This document shows positions 13,049 through 25,000 of a DNA stretch of 64,000 nucleotides, one piece after another. Location: NCBI GenBank assembly GCA_019054805.1, contig JAHQIY010000003.1, positions 8,928,001-8,992,000 of the forward strand, written 5' to 3'. Position 1 is the first letter of the stretch. Every line of letters starts with the position of its first letter. The notes under the pieces are model-generated. The model searched no databases, was not told the DNA's origin, and was given only the letters and a program-made list of their open reading frames with translations. The position numbers were made by a program, and so were the translations under genes. The stretch is from Brachionus manjavacas. Its lineage: Eukaryota > Rotifera > Eurotatoria > Ploima > Brachionidae.

Positions 13049-13612
13049 TTAACACTAGAAGATCCAATTTTTTTAACCACTAAGACCCGAGAAGTTTAAA
13101 ATACTTTTTTAACATTAAATGAAAAAAAAATTAATTTTATAATTTAATGTTATTATTATTAAAATAAAATTAAAAAATTAATTCAAAAAAATAAGGAAAA
13201 AAGTGTTAGAGCCCAATTTTTTTTTAAAACATTAAGACTCATGAAGTCTTTTAAATTTTTATTTATTTAAAATAAATAAAAAGAGCTTTTATGGCAACTT
13301 TTTTTATCTTTTACTCTTCAATTCTTTGTTATTATGAATATAAAAATATTATTTAATTAAAATATTTAAAAAATTACTGAATCAATGGAAAAATTAGTGA
13401 AAAACATTAAAATGTTTCAAAAGTCTAAAAATCTTAATGGGTATTTATGTTGATATTTTTAAATGATGTTTAAAAAAATAAAATCTTTTAAAAAAATTTT
13501 ATTACTTTTTTGATATAAAATTATGGTAAAAAAAAATTCGATTATTTTTTGTTGGGTTTTTATTTAATTTAGCTTTTAAAAGAGAAAAAAAACTTAGGTC
13601 TTCTAGTGTTAA
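13049..13612. mobile_element. TTAA-flanked MITE, piggyBac-type ends
   Basis: TTAA at 13049-13052 is followed by CACTAGAAGATC. The other end reads GGTCTTCTAGTG followed by TTAA at 13609-13612. The two ends are inverted copies over 11 of 12 bases, and the duplicated TTAA is the target site used by piggyBac transposases. The 556-bp interior has no coding capacity, so this is a non-autonomous element that would have depended on an enzyme elsewhere. Confidence 0.6.
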
Positions 13613-13613
13613 A

Positions 13614-13835
13614 TTAATATATAGATAGAAGAGAATATATAACAAACAAAAAAATAAATAAAAAGTTTAGAATGTACTTTGAAAATATATTTAGCATTAA
13701 ATTCAAGCGATAATTAACTTAGTACCTTTACTTTTTTATCATAGTTTTTAAAATTAAGGAATTTTAGAAGAAAATATAAAAAATATTATTTTGATCAAAA
13801 AAAATTTAAATAAAATATCTAATTCAATGAAGTCT
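13614..13835 (+). repeat. Second copy of dispersed ~200-bp repeat
   Basis: Direct, diverged copy of 11812-12013. It abuts the TTAA-flanked MITE, which inserted right at its edge. No coding content. Confidence 0.55.
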
Positions 13836-14173
13836 AAATATAGAAAGTTTTCCATCATATTGAAATCTTATCGATCAAGGGTGTAAATCTTGTTATAAAA
13901 TTAGAATCAAGAAGTTGCACTTAAAAAAAATAAACTCTTTCTAAGCCTAATCTTTCTCAACTAATGAATTATTCGATTTATTTAAAAAGTGCTCATTTCA
14001 ATCTTAAGAACGCTTTTTTTTCTAGGGGAACCAAATCACCTGGATCTAATTCAATTTGTGGTATCAATTACATAATAGAAAAAGCTCCACAAAAAAATAT
14101 CTAATCTTAGACTAAATTTACATTCGAAATAGAAACACCAACACATTTTTTAGATAAAACTCTGGAATCGCTT

Positions 14174-14180
14174 ATAAAAC
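14174..14180 (+). promoter_or_regulatory. TATA box of the Ser-rich gene
   Basis: TATAAAA lies 58 bp before the chosen ATG (14238). Transcription starting about 30 bp downstream would begin after the upstream ATG at 14191, which otherwise opens a 16-codon ORF overlapping the start codon. This supports 14238 as the true start. Confidence 0.45.
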
Positions 14181-14237
14181 AAAGCTAACTATGTACCAAA
14201 CGAATTTGATTGATTTTTTTTGCAATTCATTTTGCCA

Positions 14238-15105
14238 ATGAATACTTTTAGATCTGAAGCAAAAGATTCACTTGGATCTAGCTTTTCCGATGACCCTGGC
14301 TCTGCCAACTTCTTTTCCACTTCTCTATCATGTTCGTCTTCTTATTCATCATCGTTGACTCCCAGCAGGCAACTCCTTTTGGAATCAACCAGCGAAAATA
14401 TGGACGTAATCAAAGAATTTCGTAATTTATTCTTGGAAAAATATTTGGAAAAAAACAAAATTGGCCGAAGGTCCAAGCTAGTGTCCAAGCATCGCAGTCA
14501 GAAAAGTGTAAAAAGTTGCGTTGACAAAAATATGGAAGGAGAAAATAAAGTTGAGTACCAAAGTTCAAGTGGAAAAGAAGATTTTGACAAGTTTCAGATT
14601 GAATTTTTTAATAATGACTTATTAGACGTCAAGGCTCAAAGTTATTCCCTAAATATGAATTCCTATGATGAAGATTCATATGAAAACATGAACAAAATCA
14701 GCAATTCCTATACCGGAAATTATGAATCTAGTTATGTGTCATATTACAATCCGTATTACGAAAGCCCCGAAAAAGCAAGCGAGTTTTTTTCTAATAGTTT
14801 GCCCATTACCAATTTTTCCTACGAGCCAACTGCCAGATACTGTCAAAAAAATAGTCTTGAAAACGAGCCACATTTTAGATCACCAAGTAAAGCTGAAGGC
14901 TTAAGACCGATCAGCACAATGGAAAATGAAAATTACAAGTCTTCTGAGGATGATAACAAAATATTCAATCTGGAAATTGAAAGTAAGCTTGTTTAAAAAG
15001 TTTTGATTGACTTTTCAATTATTTTTTTTATTAATTCTAGATCCTCATAATAATGCTTTATTTTTAAATAACGACAGCTATACAGAATTTTCATCGATAT
15101 TTTAA
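14238..15105 (+). CDS. Ser-rich two-exon protein of unknown function
   Basis: Exon 1 is 14238-14982 and exon 2 is 15041-15105, separated by a 58-bp intron with a GTAAGC donor and TTCTAG acceptor. The joined frame encodes 269 residues and ends FSSIF. Reading on without splicing hits a stop four codons later, so the intron adds a natural-looking 21-residue tail. There is no signal peptide or membrane segment. The N-terminal 60 residues are Ser-rich. Next come a likely amphipathic helix (NMDVIKEFRNLFLEKYLEKN) and a basic patch (GRRSKLVSKHRSQKS), after which Tyr/Ser/Asn-rich low-complexity sequence runs to the end. This looks like a nuclear or scaffold-type disordered protein, but no family was recognised. 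An AATAAA signal near 15120 follows the stop closely. The start is the first ATG after a TATA box; an in-frame TTG 18 bp upstream is not a credible start. Confidence 0.7.
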
Positions 15106-15275
15106 TCTTTTTTTGATAAAATAAAATTTTGTAAATTAGAGTCTATTTAATTAAAAAATATTAATGTTTGTAAATATAAAAAATAAATATTTTTTTCACT
15201 CTTTTTTTTAAATTTACTGGAAAAAATGATGCCAATTTTAATAATTTTTTTTTCCTCGAGTGTGAATTACCGTCG

Positions 15276-16972
15276 TTTCGGGTTGAACCGATAATGGGGT
15301 AATAATGATAATTCTTTTTTTCAACCGCTGTAAATTCTGATTGGATAATAATTTTTGAATTTAATAAAAAAAAATATATAAAAAAACTATCCCTTTACAA
15401 AATTTGAAAAAAATATTCTATAAAAAATTTTTATTTATTTTTTGATCTTCCGCCAATTAACAATTCCATATCAAAAGAACCGAGTTTGTGAAAAAAAAAC
15501 TTTTTGTCCATTATCGTTTATTTTAAACAAAAGACTCTTTTATATGTAATTTTTGATGACGAGTTCAAATCTGAACTTAGATTTCAGAAAAAAATAACGG
15601 TTTTTGAGAAATTCAATAAAAACATGTTTCTTATACTTTCGGGTTGAACCGATAATTGAATATAAATTGCGATAAAAACCAAAATTTTGAAAAACTAAAT
15701 AAATTTTGAAAATGACTCGAAAAAACTTTAAATTACCAAATAGTAGTCCTCCAAAATTCTCTGAGGACACCCTCAAAAAGGCCCTTAATCAAATTAATGA
15801 AAAAAAATTAATATACATCAAGCTTCAGTAAGGTACAACATACCTTATGCTACTTTACATAATAGATTGCATAAAAAATACATAAAGCCTGGTTTCGGAA
15901 AAGGCTCTAGCCCTTGGATCTCTGGTGAATTTGAAAATTTATTAGCAGACATCATATGTTATTTGTGTGATTGGGGTCACGGAATTCATTTTCCTTTTAT
16001 CAGAGATTTGGTAAGCAACTACCTGATTACAAATAAGATTCCTAATCGTTTTAAAAACAATACTCCAGGTAAAGACTGGTTTTACCATTTTCTAAACAGG
16101 TGGAAACACAAAATTGGAACCCGGTATGCTAAAAACATGTGTTGGCAAGAGCAAGCTCCTGTACGTCCGAAACTATTGAGCGATTTTTCGAAATGTTAAG
16201 CAGCCACAAATTAAATGAGGTTAGCCCAAAAAACCTTTGGAATGTAGACGAAAGTGGTTTCTCGTGCGATCCTGGTAGAAAAAAAGTTATTTGCAGTAAA
16301 ACAGACAAGAATCCTGTTCTATTAATTGGAAACAATGAAAAAGCAAATTACACAGTTGCTTGTTGCTGCAATGCTGATGGAGAACATTTACCTCCATTTG
16401 TTGTTTACAAGTCCATTAATTTATACGATAAATGGTGTTTAGGTGGACCAACTGGTACTGTTTTTACCTCTTCACCATCAGGTTGGATGGAATCCAAACA
16501 GTTCCTTCAATGGTTTAGAAGCGTATTTCTTATTCACACCCCAAAACTATCAGGGCAAAAAGTTCTTTTTTTCGATGGACATTCATCTCATATTTCAATT
16601 GAGCTTATAAAGCTTGCTATCCAAAATAACGTTAAATTGATTTGCTTACCTCCGAATTCAACCCATATTTTACAGCCTCTGGATGTCGGAGTTTTTGCCA
16701 ATGTTAAAAGAGAATGGAAGAATATTTTGCACCAACATTATACGTTTACTAGATGGATCTCATGCGAAAAGCCAAATGGATCTCATGCGAAACGTGTTCT
16801 AACTGGTCTTGCTTTAAATGTCTACCATCAGACTTCGAACCAAGTTTAGAATTTTATTGTTCTGACAAATGTAAATAAATTTCTTTTTGATTTTCTTATA
16901 GTATGTTTGCTTGTTTTTTTCTTATTTTTTTCTTTTTTGCATTTTAAACTATTTTATCATATTTACCGCATA
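15276..16972 (+). mobile_element. pogo-type DNA transposon copy
   Basis: The left end carries ATGGGGTAATAATGATAATT from 15294. The right end at about 16957 reads TTATCATATTTACC, its near reverse complement. A 20-bp sequence beginning TTTCGGGTTGAACC occurs at 15276-15295 and again at 15637-15656, probably as subterminal repeats. The element contains the broken transposase at 15711-16848. A second, coding-free copy of the ends abuts it on the right. Confidence 0.45.
15711..16848 (+). pseudogene. pogo/Tigger-family transposase, two frameshifts
   Basis: ATG at 15711 opens a CENP-B/psq-type helix-turn-helix region (EDTLKKALNQINEKK). A frameshift in the A-run near 15800 moves the frame to one reading ASVRYNIPYATLHNRLHKKY, the rest of that domain. 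A second shift near 16135 leads into the catalytic region. Its DDE_1-type landmarks are NLWNVDESGFSCDP (first Asp), VLFFDGHSSHIS (second Asp) and LPPNSTHILQPLDVGVF (third Asp of the family). The frame ends at 16848. Near the end a 16-bp stretch is duplicated (GGATCTCATGCGAAA, about 16753 and 16779). All three catalytic acids survive, so decay is fairly recent, but the two shifts leave it non-functional as read. Confidence 0.8.
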
Positions 16973-17180
16973 CAATGGGGTAAATATGATAATTAACCGT
17001 TTTGTATTCTTTTCATAATAAAATTTGAACCGTTTATTTTTTTTTAATAAATTTTTTTTTTAATCAAAGAAAAAAATAGTTTTTTCATTTATAAAAAAAA
17101 AATCTCCTGATAAGCTCTTTCCCTTCTGATTTTATTTTGGCCCAAAGTAAAGAATTATCACATTTACCCCAATTGACTGT
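16973..17180. mobile_element. Short MITE related to the pogo-type element
   Basis: CAATGGGGTAAATATGATAA at 16974 and TTATCACATTTACCCCAATT at about 17157 form near-perfect inverted ends related to those of the adjacent pogo-type copy. The right end reads on as GACTG followed by TA, which resembles a pogo terminus (CAGT with TA target site). It has no coding capacity. It may be a separate non-autonomous insertion or a rearranged end of the larger element. Confidence 0.4.
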
Positions 17181-18629
17181 AATCAGATTATTTTTTTGAT
17201 CTTTAAAAACCTAAAAATAATCTATTAGAATTTTAATATCTTAAGTTGACATAAAGAATCAAGAAAGACCTATTATAAAAATTTACCTTTAAAAATCAAT
17301 GCAAAAAACTTGAAAAAAATATTAAGCATCCTATTATTTAAGTAATAGATGAAAATTAAATCATCTGTGAAAAATTGAGTTTTAAGAAAAAAATTTTTAA
17401 ATAAAATCAATCTAATTTTATTAAATTTTTAATTTCTGATATTTATTAAAAAACTAGCTCTTTCTTACTCTCTTTCTCTAATTTGAATAGGACTAAAACT
17501 TAGGATTTTATGCACGTCCTAGCGGCTTTTCCCTGCTGTTTTTTTATTTTTATTTAATATATATATGGTTTTAATTTTTCAGGGTAAATACAGGTTTTGA
17601 AAGAAGCATGTTGGTTGCTCGCATGTTCGGCCATTATTTTTAATAGTTTGATTTAAATGACCAAATTCATTACTTTTATTAATTCTCTATTCGTGAAACT
17701 ACATCAAACTAAAAAGCTCATTTTGTGCAAGTAAGCCTATATTTGGCCCCCAAGCTCCCAACCTTTGTAACAGAGTGAAGCCAAGTTCATATTCAGCATC
17801 CTCAATTACCGCAAAAACACTTTTGACACAATTTTTTCAAACTTGATCAAATTATGTCATTAAATGGTCAAATGCGCCTACAGTCCACCAAAAACTCGGG
17901 AAATTTATTTTTGCACAATTTTACATTATGGACTGAAAAAAAAGGTAATTTTTGTGATAAAATTAAATTTTCACTAATATTCACAGGTAATGAAGTCACT
18001 CGTTTCATTTTTAATGCGAAAACTTTATTTTTCATTTTATTTAAAAGACAAATCACAAATAATTATAATAATGATAATTTAAGCTACAACAGGAGACCTG
18101 TGGATCAAGGCTAAACGTAACCTCGATATGGGAGCTGTCTGGTTTTACATACAGTAATAATTATTTTTTATCTTGAAGTTATACAATTAAAAAAAACACT
18201 ATAATAAGATACTAAGGTAAAGTTTTCGGTCATCGGAAATCACAAATCTTCTAGACAATCTTCAAAAAACAAATTAATAAGCAAATTAAGCGTTTATTCC
18301 AATCTGTTTTTTCACTAAAATTTTGACAAAAACCAAAGGTCCAAAGGTCCAGAATCTTCGAAGTTTCTTCCAAGGATATAATATTTGCTTTGCGTAATCT
18401 CACATTATTTTACTTAAGCTAGCAATTTATTACATTTTACATTTGATGTAATTTTTGTAACCTTAAATTTTTTAAATGTAAAATTGCGTAACATAATGGA
18501 ATACTACCTGCAATGCAGTTTAAGGTAGAACACTGTATATTAGCTGGAAAATATTTAAATTAAGATTTAGAAGCTGATTTTAGAGAGGATTCCCCTATTT
18601 TTTTTTTAATATAAAAAACTGCCTCAGCC
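17181..18629. other. Intergenic, no recognised gene
   Basis: A short plus-strand frame at 17854-17945 (NGQMRLQSTKNSGNLFLHNF) looks protein-like and is followed by GTAATT, but no partner exon was found. The rest shows nothing recognisable. Confidence 0.35.
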
Positions 18630-19260
18630 CTGATAACTTTTCAGCACGACTACTAAAATACGCGTGACTTGTGCTCTCTGTCACTCGAACCAGCCTTTTC
18701 AACCTTTCCCTTCATAGCTTCGTATTTAAAAATGTAAAGTGGCAAACATTACACACATATCCAAAATCACAGTCTAATATAGCCCAATCTCACTTAAATC
18801 TTGTTTATGTAAATTTTTCGATGCATCATTAACCTCACAAAACCAATCTGAATGAAAAAAACTGCAAATATGGTTTACTTCCAAGTAGGAGCTCTATGGA
18901 TGCTAAAATCCAAATTGTTGAAGACTTGACTCAAGCTAAAGTAACCTCAATGTTTTTGCGATATTCTTCGACCTAGCCAGAGCCTTTGACCTTATAGACC
19001 ATGAAGTTCTTCTCGAAAAACTTCAGAAACAACTACGTTAATGTCATACCTCATGGACTGCTGCCTATATTTTCAATCATAAACAGCGAGTTGTTGGCAT
19101 TAACAAAACAACTGACTGGGTGGATGTCGAGGCAGGAGTTATCCAGTATAGTGTTCTCAGACAAATTCTATTTATGTTGTTCATTGCTGAAATCAACGAC
19201 GAACTATCAGCCTACACAATTCTCTAAAAGTACGCTGACGACATTCTAGCTTTCATAATC
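18630..19260 (+). pseudogene. Non-LTR reverse transcriptase relic
   Basis: Fragmented RT coding in several frames. At about 18960-19040 it reads FFDLARAFDLIDHEVLLEKL, the first-Asp block of Jockey/CR1-type RTs. At about 19125-19255 it reads EAGVIQYSVLRQILFMLFIA and, after a stop, KYADDILAF, corresponding to the QG-S block and the YADD catalytic block. Frameshifts and stops throughout show an old copy. The 3' end is lost at the adjacent mariner-type element. Confidence 0.65.
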
Positions 19261-19272
19261 AGAATAAGAATA

Positions 19273-19976
19273 ACGGGTGTTGAATTAAAAATGGCACAAA
19301 AGTTTAGTTTAATTTGATTTAAGAGTGGACAAGAACTTTCCCAATTTTTTTCAAAATTTAAAATCAATCCGATCGTAGCTTTAAAATAAATTAAAAATTT
19401 ATCATAAAGTTGAATTTTCGACAAGTTGTTAGTGAAAAATGTGCGAAACCCTCAAAAAAGATTTGTACAACTTTGTAAAAAGTAACCAAAATTTACAAAT
19501 GAAAGAACAAATGATTAAAGTATATTATTAGGATGGCAATTTTGTATTTTGGCCCGACTTAGCATCATCGCATTAAGCGAATATGGTACAGAATTATATG
19601 TTAGATAAAGGTACAAGATTTGTTGGCAGAGAAGTGAATCCAGAAAACGTACCAAAAGCACGACCAATCTTAGATTTTGGGAAAATTTGAAAGCTGAAGT
19701 TTAAGAGGGTGATTGGAAGGCCAAAAATCTAAAGCAACTCGAAAACAAAATTCGCACTTGCCTGAGCAATATGGACCCAAAGGTTATACAAGACCATTCC
19801 AAGACTGTTCGCTCTAGGCTCGATATCATACGTCGTTATGGAGTTCAATACCTTAACTGATTAAATTTTTCAAAAAAAGAAGGGTTCAGTTATAAAAAAA
19901 AAATTGGAAGCTTTTTTTAAATAAAAATTTTTTTAAGATAAAATTAATTTTGTGCCATTTTTTATTCTACACCCAT
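19273..19976 (+). mobile_element. Internally deleted Tc1/mariner element
   Basis: The ends are inverted: A(C/T)GGGTGT(T/A)GAAT(T/A)AAAAATGGCACAAAA at 19273 and its reverse complement at the right, each flanked by TA, the mariner target site. Inside, plus-strand relics in shifting frames read FWPDLASSHYAK, GTRFVGREVNPENVPKARPI, DFWENLKAEV and then EGDWKAKNLKQLENKIRTCL, matching the C-terminal third of mariner-family transposases. The N-terminal DNA-binding half and the first catalytic Asp are absent. The 704-bp size fits a deletion derivative. Confidence 0.7.
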
Positions 19977-20080
19977 TATCTTAAGACCTCCCTCAGCAAC
20001 TGATGTACCAAAAAACAGAAAAAAAATGCATTATGCTACTCTCAACGGACAACGCTTCGAAATCGTCCCTGCTAATCAAT

Positions 20081-20324
20081 AAAATCTTTTTGTATCCAAA
20101 TTGATTTGTGAGTATACAACTCAAACATTTCATTTTTTTAAGAATTACATTCTCTAAAATAACTGCCATAGTATTTGATGCAGATACAGGTCTAAAATCA
20201 GACGGTGTATAATTGGAAATTTTTTAAAATTTTTCGTTATATTTTAAAATCATTTTTGAACATTTTTTGTGAAAAAAATAAATATATAATTTGATTTTTA
20301 TCAAATTATATATTTATTTTCCAT
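20081..20324 (+). repeat. Left arm of a perfect 244-bp inverted repeat
   Basis: Reverse complement of 20366-20609; no mismatch was found on reading both arms base by base. A 41-nt A-rich spacer separates the arms. The arm is an inverted copy of the start of the neighbouring RT relic, and each arm also contains a smaller palindrome of the AAATAAATATATAATTTGAT type. Confidence 0.85.
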
Positions 20325-20365
20325 ACAAAAGAAAGAATGGAAAAGAATGGAAAATATACAAAAGA

Positions 20366-20609
20366 ATGGAAAATAAATATATAATTTGATAAAAATCAAA
20401 TTATATATTTATTTTTTTCACAAAAAATGTTCAAAAATGATTTTAAAATATAACGAAAAATTTTAAAAAATTTCCAATTATACACCGTCTGATTTTAGAC
20501 CTGTATCTGCATCAAATACTATGGCAGTTATTTTAGAGAATGTAATTCTTAAAAAAATGAAATGTTTGAGTTGTATACTCACAAATCAATTTGGATACAA
20601 AAAGATTTT
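20366..20609 (+). repeat. Right arm of the perfect 244-bp inverted repeat
   Basis: This arm runs straight into the sense strand of the RT relic (RPVSASNTMAVILENVILKK), so it is the original and the left arm is the inverted duplicate. A diverged partial copy of its A/T-rich portion occurs again at 21880-21995, next to the 3' end of the ADAMTS-like gene. Confidence 0.85.
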
Positions 20610-21540
20610 TTCCAGTAAACATGCGTATTTTCTGGTAAATGAAGTGGCGAACTATTTCAAAAAAATGGTTCTAAAATACATGTTTTGAGTTTAGATTCTA
20701 CTAAAGCATTAGATAAGATTTGGAGGAGTGGCTTCTTTTAAAAGTTGATTGGTAAAGTTGCTAAACCAATTTGGCGAATATTGTACCACTACACTACTAA
20801 TATGTTAAAAATTGTTGTCAAGTATGATGGTCAATTAAGTGAAATTTAGAACTGTACTGAGGGAGTGAAATGGGGAGGAATTCTATCCCCTTACTTATTT
20901 AACTTTTTTTTATCAGACTTTTAGAATATTGTACTAATTTATTGAAACGTTCTTGGTAAAATGGTCTTAATTTATCTATCATTGCAAATATATTTTGATG
21001 ACATTATAATCGTCTCACCCTCCTAAGGGCATACCATGAGGTTATTGGAAGAGTGTTTCAGATTTGCAAAAGAATGGAAAAAGGAATTCAATCCAAGAAA
21101 ATCAGTTAGCCTTATTATGACCAGCTCAGGAGTGAATTGTCAAGAAAAACTTGTAATAGATAATGTTTGATTGCCTAATGAAGATGGTTTTGAGTATTTA
21201 GGTCTTCCATTTGGTTGCCACTCATTCATATCAGATTTTATAGAAGAAAAATGCAGAAAATTTGAAAAAAGTTTTTAATCGTTTTATGGGTTCGGGTCCA
21301 AACCAATGGTTTCAAATCTTCACCTGATTGAATTTTTATTTAAACAGATTGCCAGTCTATTTTTAGACATGTACTTGACAACATTTCAATTCCGAATAGT
21401 AAGCTGGGTGAATTGGAAATAAGACAGAGTTTTTTAATAAAAATAATTATTGGACTGAAAAAGTTTACCGTGTCAACCCTTTGTATGATGCGCTTAATTT
21501 GGAATCAGCTAGTGAGATCTATTTTTAACAAAAAATTTAA
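20470..21540 (+). pseudogene. Non-LTR reverse transcriptase relic (second type)
   Basis: The plus strand encodes a decayed RT: FRPVSASNTMAVILENVILK, then NQFGYKK, SLDSTKALDKIWRSGFF, WGGILSPYLFNFFLSDF, and YFDDIIIVSPS with an intact DD pair at about 20993-21020, followed by GFEYLGLPFG. Order and spacing match RT blocks 2 to 6. Several stops and at least two frameshifts break it. It differs from the Jockey-like family seen elsewhere in the window. No 3' end was recognised. Confidence 0.7.
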
Positions 21541-22033
21541 TTTTTTAAAATAATTGATGAGATGCCCATTATATAAGGGAGTTTTCCACTTAATTTGTGA
21601 ATTATAATAAGTATAACTTATTAAATGGAATGAATTCAAGAGTTGTTTGTCTATTTAGCGTATTAAATAATTCATTAAATGTTAATTATGACTTCGGATA
21701 ACTAAATGTGTAAATCTTTTGGAAAAATTAGAAATATTTTTAAAACTAATTTTATTTTGTAATTTGTATTTTTTTAAATTTATAATAAAATTGTCAATGT
21801 GACTTGAACTTTTAATAAATAAAAATTATAATAAAAGAAACGTTAACTTAACTTGATAGCCAACTCTTTCAAAAAAAATTAAATTATACATTTATTTTTT
21901 TCACATAAAATTTTCAAGAATGATTTAAAAATTTTATTAAAATTGAAGTTCATTATTTTAAATATAACAAAAAATTTTAAAAAATTTCCAACTATGTCTA
22001 AATATTAAAGAAATTAAAATTAAACTAATTTTA
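21541..22033. other. Short intergenic stretch downstream of the ADAMTS-like gene
   Basis: The 3' flank of the minus-strand gene. It holds the diverged repeat at 21880-21995 and minus-strand AATAAA-like signals near 21895. Confidence 0.4.
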
Positions 22034-25000
22034 TCAACAAATTCCGCATGATTTGGGGCACGGGTGTGGAAAAATGTTGGCTAATCTAGAGCAGAGATTG
22101 AATGCAGGCCAATTTTGGCAGGCAACTTGAGTATCCACACATACACTGGTCGAATCACATCTATTACACGACCTACGGCAATAGGTAACAAACGGAATTC
22201 GTTGTGTACCTATGGCCACCGAAAACGAATCTTGGCAGTAGGTATCTGCATAATTTTGACAAAAAGCCACATCTGTATCAATGCATTCACCATTTCCGGG
22301 TTGAAATGGAGTTGTTGCCGGTATTGATGTAGTCGTTGTAAATCTGAACTGACAATTTGTGCCAAAGAAACCGCTAGGACACAAACACTGGTAAAAAGGA
22401 GGAACACCCAAATTAATTGTGCATGGCGCATTGTTCAGACACACTGGACTGTTGTCTGCATTCCAACAAGGATTAAATAGCTGTTCGCATCTGTTTCCTG
22501 TGTAAAGTGGTGAGCAAATGCAAGTAGTAAGACCAGTGGTCGGACTTATAGAACAGGTTCCTCCATTTGAACAAAAGCTTACTGTACACTGATTATTAAT
22601 GTTGATATCACATTTGGATCCGGTAAATCCGTTCGGGCAAATGCATCTGTAAATCGGAGTATTGGCTGATATTCCAACAACAGTGCAAGTGGCTCCATTG
22701 GAACAAGGAGAATCAATGCATGGATTTCGAAACTCGCACAGAAAGCCGGTAAACGCGTTTGAACACTGACAAACAGCTGTGTTTGACGACAAAGCAATGC
22801 AAATTCCTTGGTTTTGGCACGGATTTGGCACACATACATTGCCTTTAAAAAATAATGATTTCCAAATTTTAAAAATCTAAATTTACTTGTGTTTGCTTGG
22901 GACGTGGTAGTGGTGGTAATTTGAGGAGTTGTAAACCTTGTTGTTACTTTTTTTAATTTTTTTTTAATTTTTTTCAAATAATATATCATTTTAAATATTT
23001 ACTTGGACATAAACCGCAACTCTGTGGGCAGATTGAACTTATAAGAACATTATTTATTTCAACATCACAAAAAGCTGTCCATGTGGGACAATTTGGTTGC
23101 AAATCAACGCACTCTCCATTTATCAAAGTTGTAGTTGTAGTCGCAGGATTAGTTGTTGGAGAAGTTGTAGTGGAAGTTGTTGTTGTAGTTGTTGTAGTTG
23201 AAGTCGTAGTCGTAGCCGTAGTGATTGTCGTAGATCCAACTTTTTTTTCAATTTAAAATATTTAATGATAGAATATAAAATTTACTTGGACAGACTCCGC
23301 AAGTTGATGGACAAATTGAATCAATGGCAATGTCACCTATGGATGTTCCACAAAAAGGTTCCCAACTAGGACAATTGGCCTGTAGATCTACACATGTTTG
23401 GTTCTGAATATTAAGGGTTGTAGTTGTAGTCATTGGACTCGTTGAGGTAGTCGTGGTGGCTGGACTCATTGATGTGGTTGTAGTCATTGGACTCATAGGA
23501 GTAGCATTTGTAGTCGTAGTTGATGTTGTCATAGAGGCTGGTGTGGTCGAAGTTGTAGCTGTTGTTGAAGGAGAAGAAGTACTTGTGGTTAATGTAGTGG
23601 TGGTGCTGGTTGTTGTAGTCGTGGTTATTGTTGAAACAGTAGTAAGGGGAGTCTCACAGTTTGTTCCAGTAAAATCTCCGATACAGAAACAAATAAAGCC
23701 ACCGTTGATTTGTGAAACACAAGCTCCGGAGTTTTGGCATGGATTCGAAAAGCAGTCATTAGTGATATTACACGTTGGACCTGTGAATGGTTGCACACAA
23801 TTACACACTGCGTTGATACCCTGATTAACGCACTAGAAAACAGAAATTTTAGAAGAAATTGTGCATTTTGCCATGCATTGACAATCAATTGATATCTGGT
23901 TGATGACCATCATTTAATGGACTGACAAAAAAACTTTATTTTACAGACAAAAATGATAACAAATTTAATTAGTGTAGGTGATTAAAGTATTAATTGACAA
24001 AAATTAAAAAAAAAAAAATTCTAACCGATAAGATAGACAATGACATTATTGGGCGCTAGACAAGATACAGATAATTTTTTTTTTCATTTCCTTAAACTTC
24101 CCAACCATCCCTAAATCTCAACCAAAGAGACTTAATTATACAAGAACAAATTAATTTTTATTTTGTGAGATTCTAAAAATTGGGGAAAATTCAATTAATC
24201 TAGTATGTCCAAGTAAACCAGAGTTGCTTAAAGATCCCAATTAAAATCCAAGTCAGTAAAAAAAGTTCAAGTCCGGACTTGAACTTGACTTGAAACTTGT
24301 GACTTTTAAAAAACTCTGAAAAATACTCTGAAATAAATTAACTAATCTAATGGATTATATCATTTCTGACCATTTAAGGTAATAACTAATTAATAGCCAT
24401 TTAAGCGATGAATAGCATATGATAGTATCGAAAAACATTACTGCAGGTGTCCGTAGCTATAGGCTCAGTAATCAGCCATTTATTTAGAATATTTATTTAT
24501 GATATACAATAAAATAAAAAAGCTCTCTTCCTTTGGATGACGACTTGGTTATAGTTTGAACTTTTAAGATGAAAGGAAATCTCACGAAGGAAACTGATGC
24601 GGATTTACCGAGAAATCGAACAAGACAAACGATATTAAGTTGATATCAAATTTGTAAATTAGTTTAAAGAAGTTTTGGAATAAAAATTGGTTGGATTTTG
24701 TTAAAAAGATGTAGATACACTTCCAAGAAAATATTTTTGAAAAAAAAATTTAGTACGAAAAATGATAAAGATTAATTCCAACTTTAACTGGAAACTAAAA
24801 ACAGATGAAGAAAATGGGAAAATTTTTGGAGATTTTCTATCAACAATATTAAGTCCTAACATTGATTTAATAAACACTGAAAGATTTGATGGAAATAATT
24901 AATGTTAACTCAAATTTTTTCGAGGAAAACAAAAAGTGTGTTCTTAATATACAAATTATCATGAATGAATTGATTTTGGTTCCAAAAGAGCTCAGGGAAA

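Noticed and set aside
17854-18114. 86-codon plus-strand frame
   Set aside because: Only the first 30 residues look protein-like; the rest is AT noise and no partner exon was found.
23453-23824. Plus-strand Val-rich 123-codon frame
   Set aside because: It is antisense to the Thr-rich linker of the ADAMTS-like gene; repeated ACA/ACT codons read as TGT/AGT on the other strand and open a long frame by chance.
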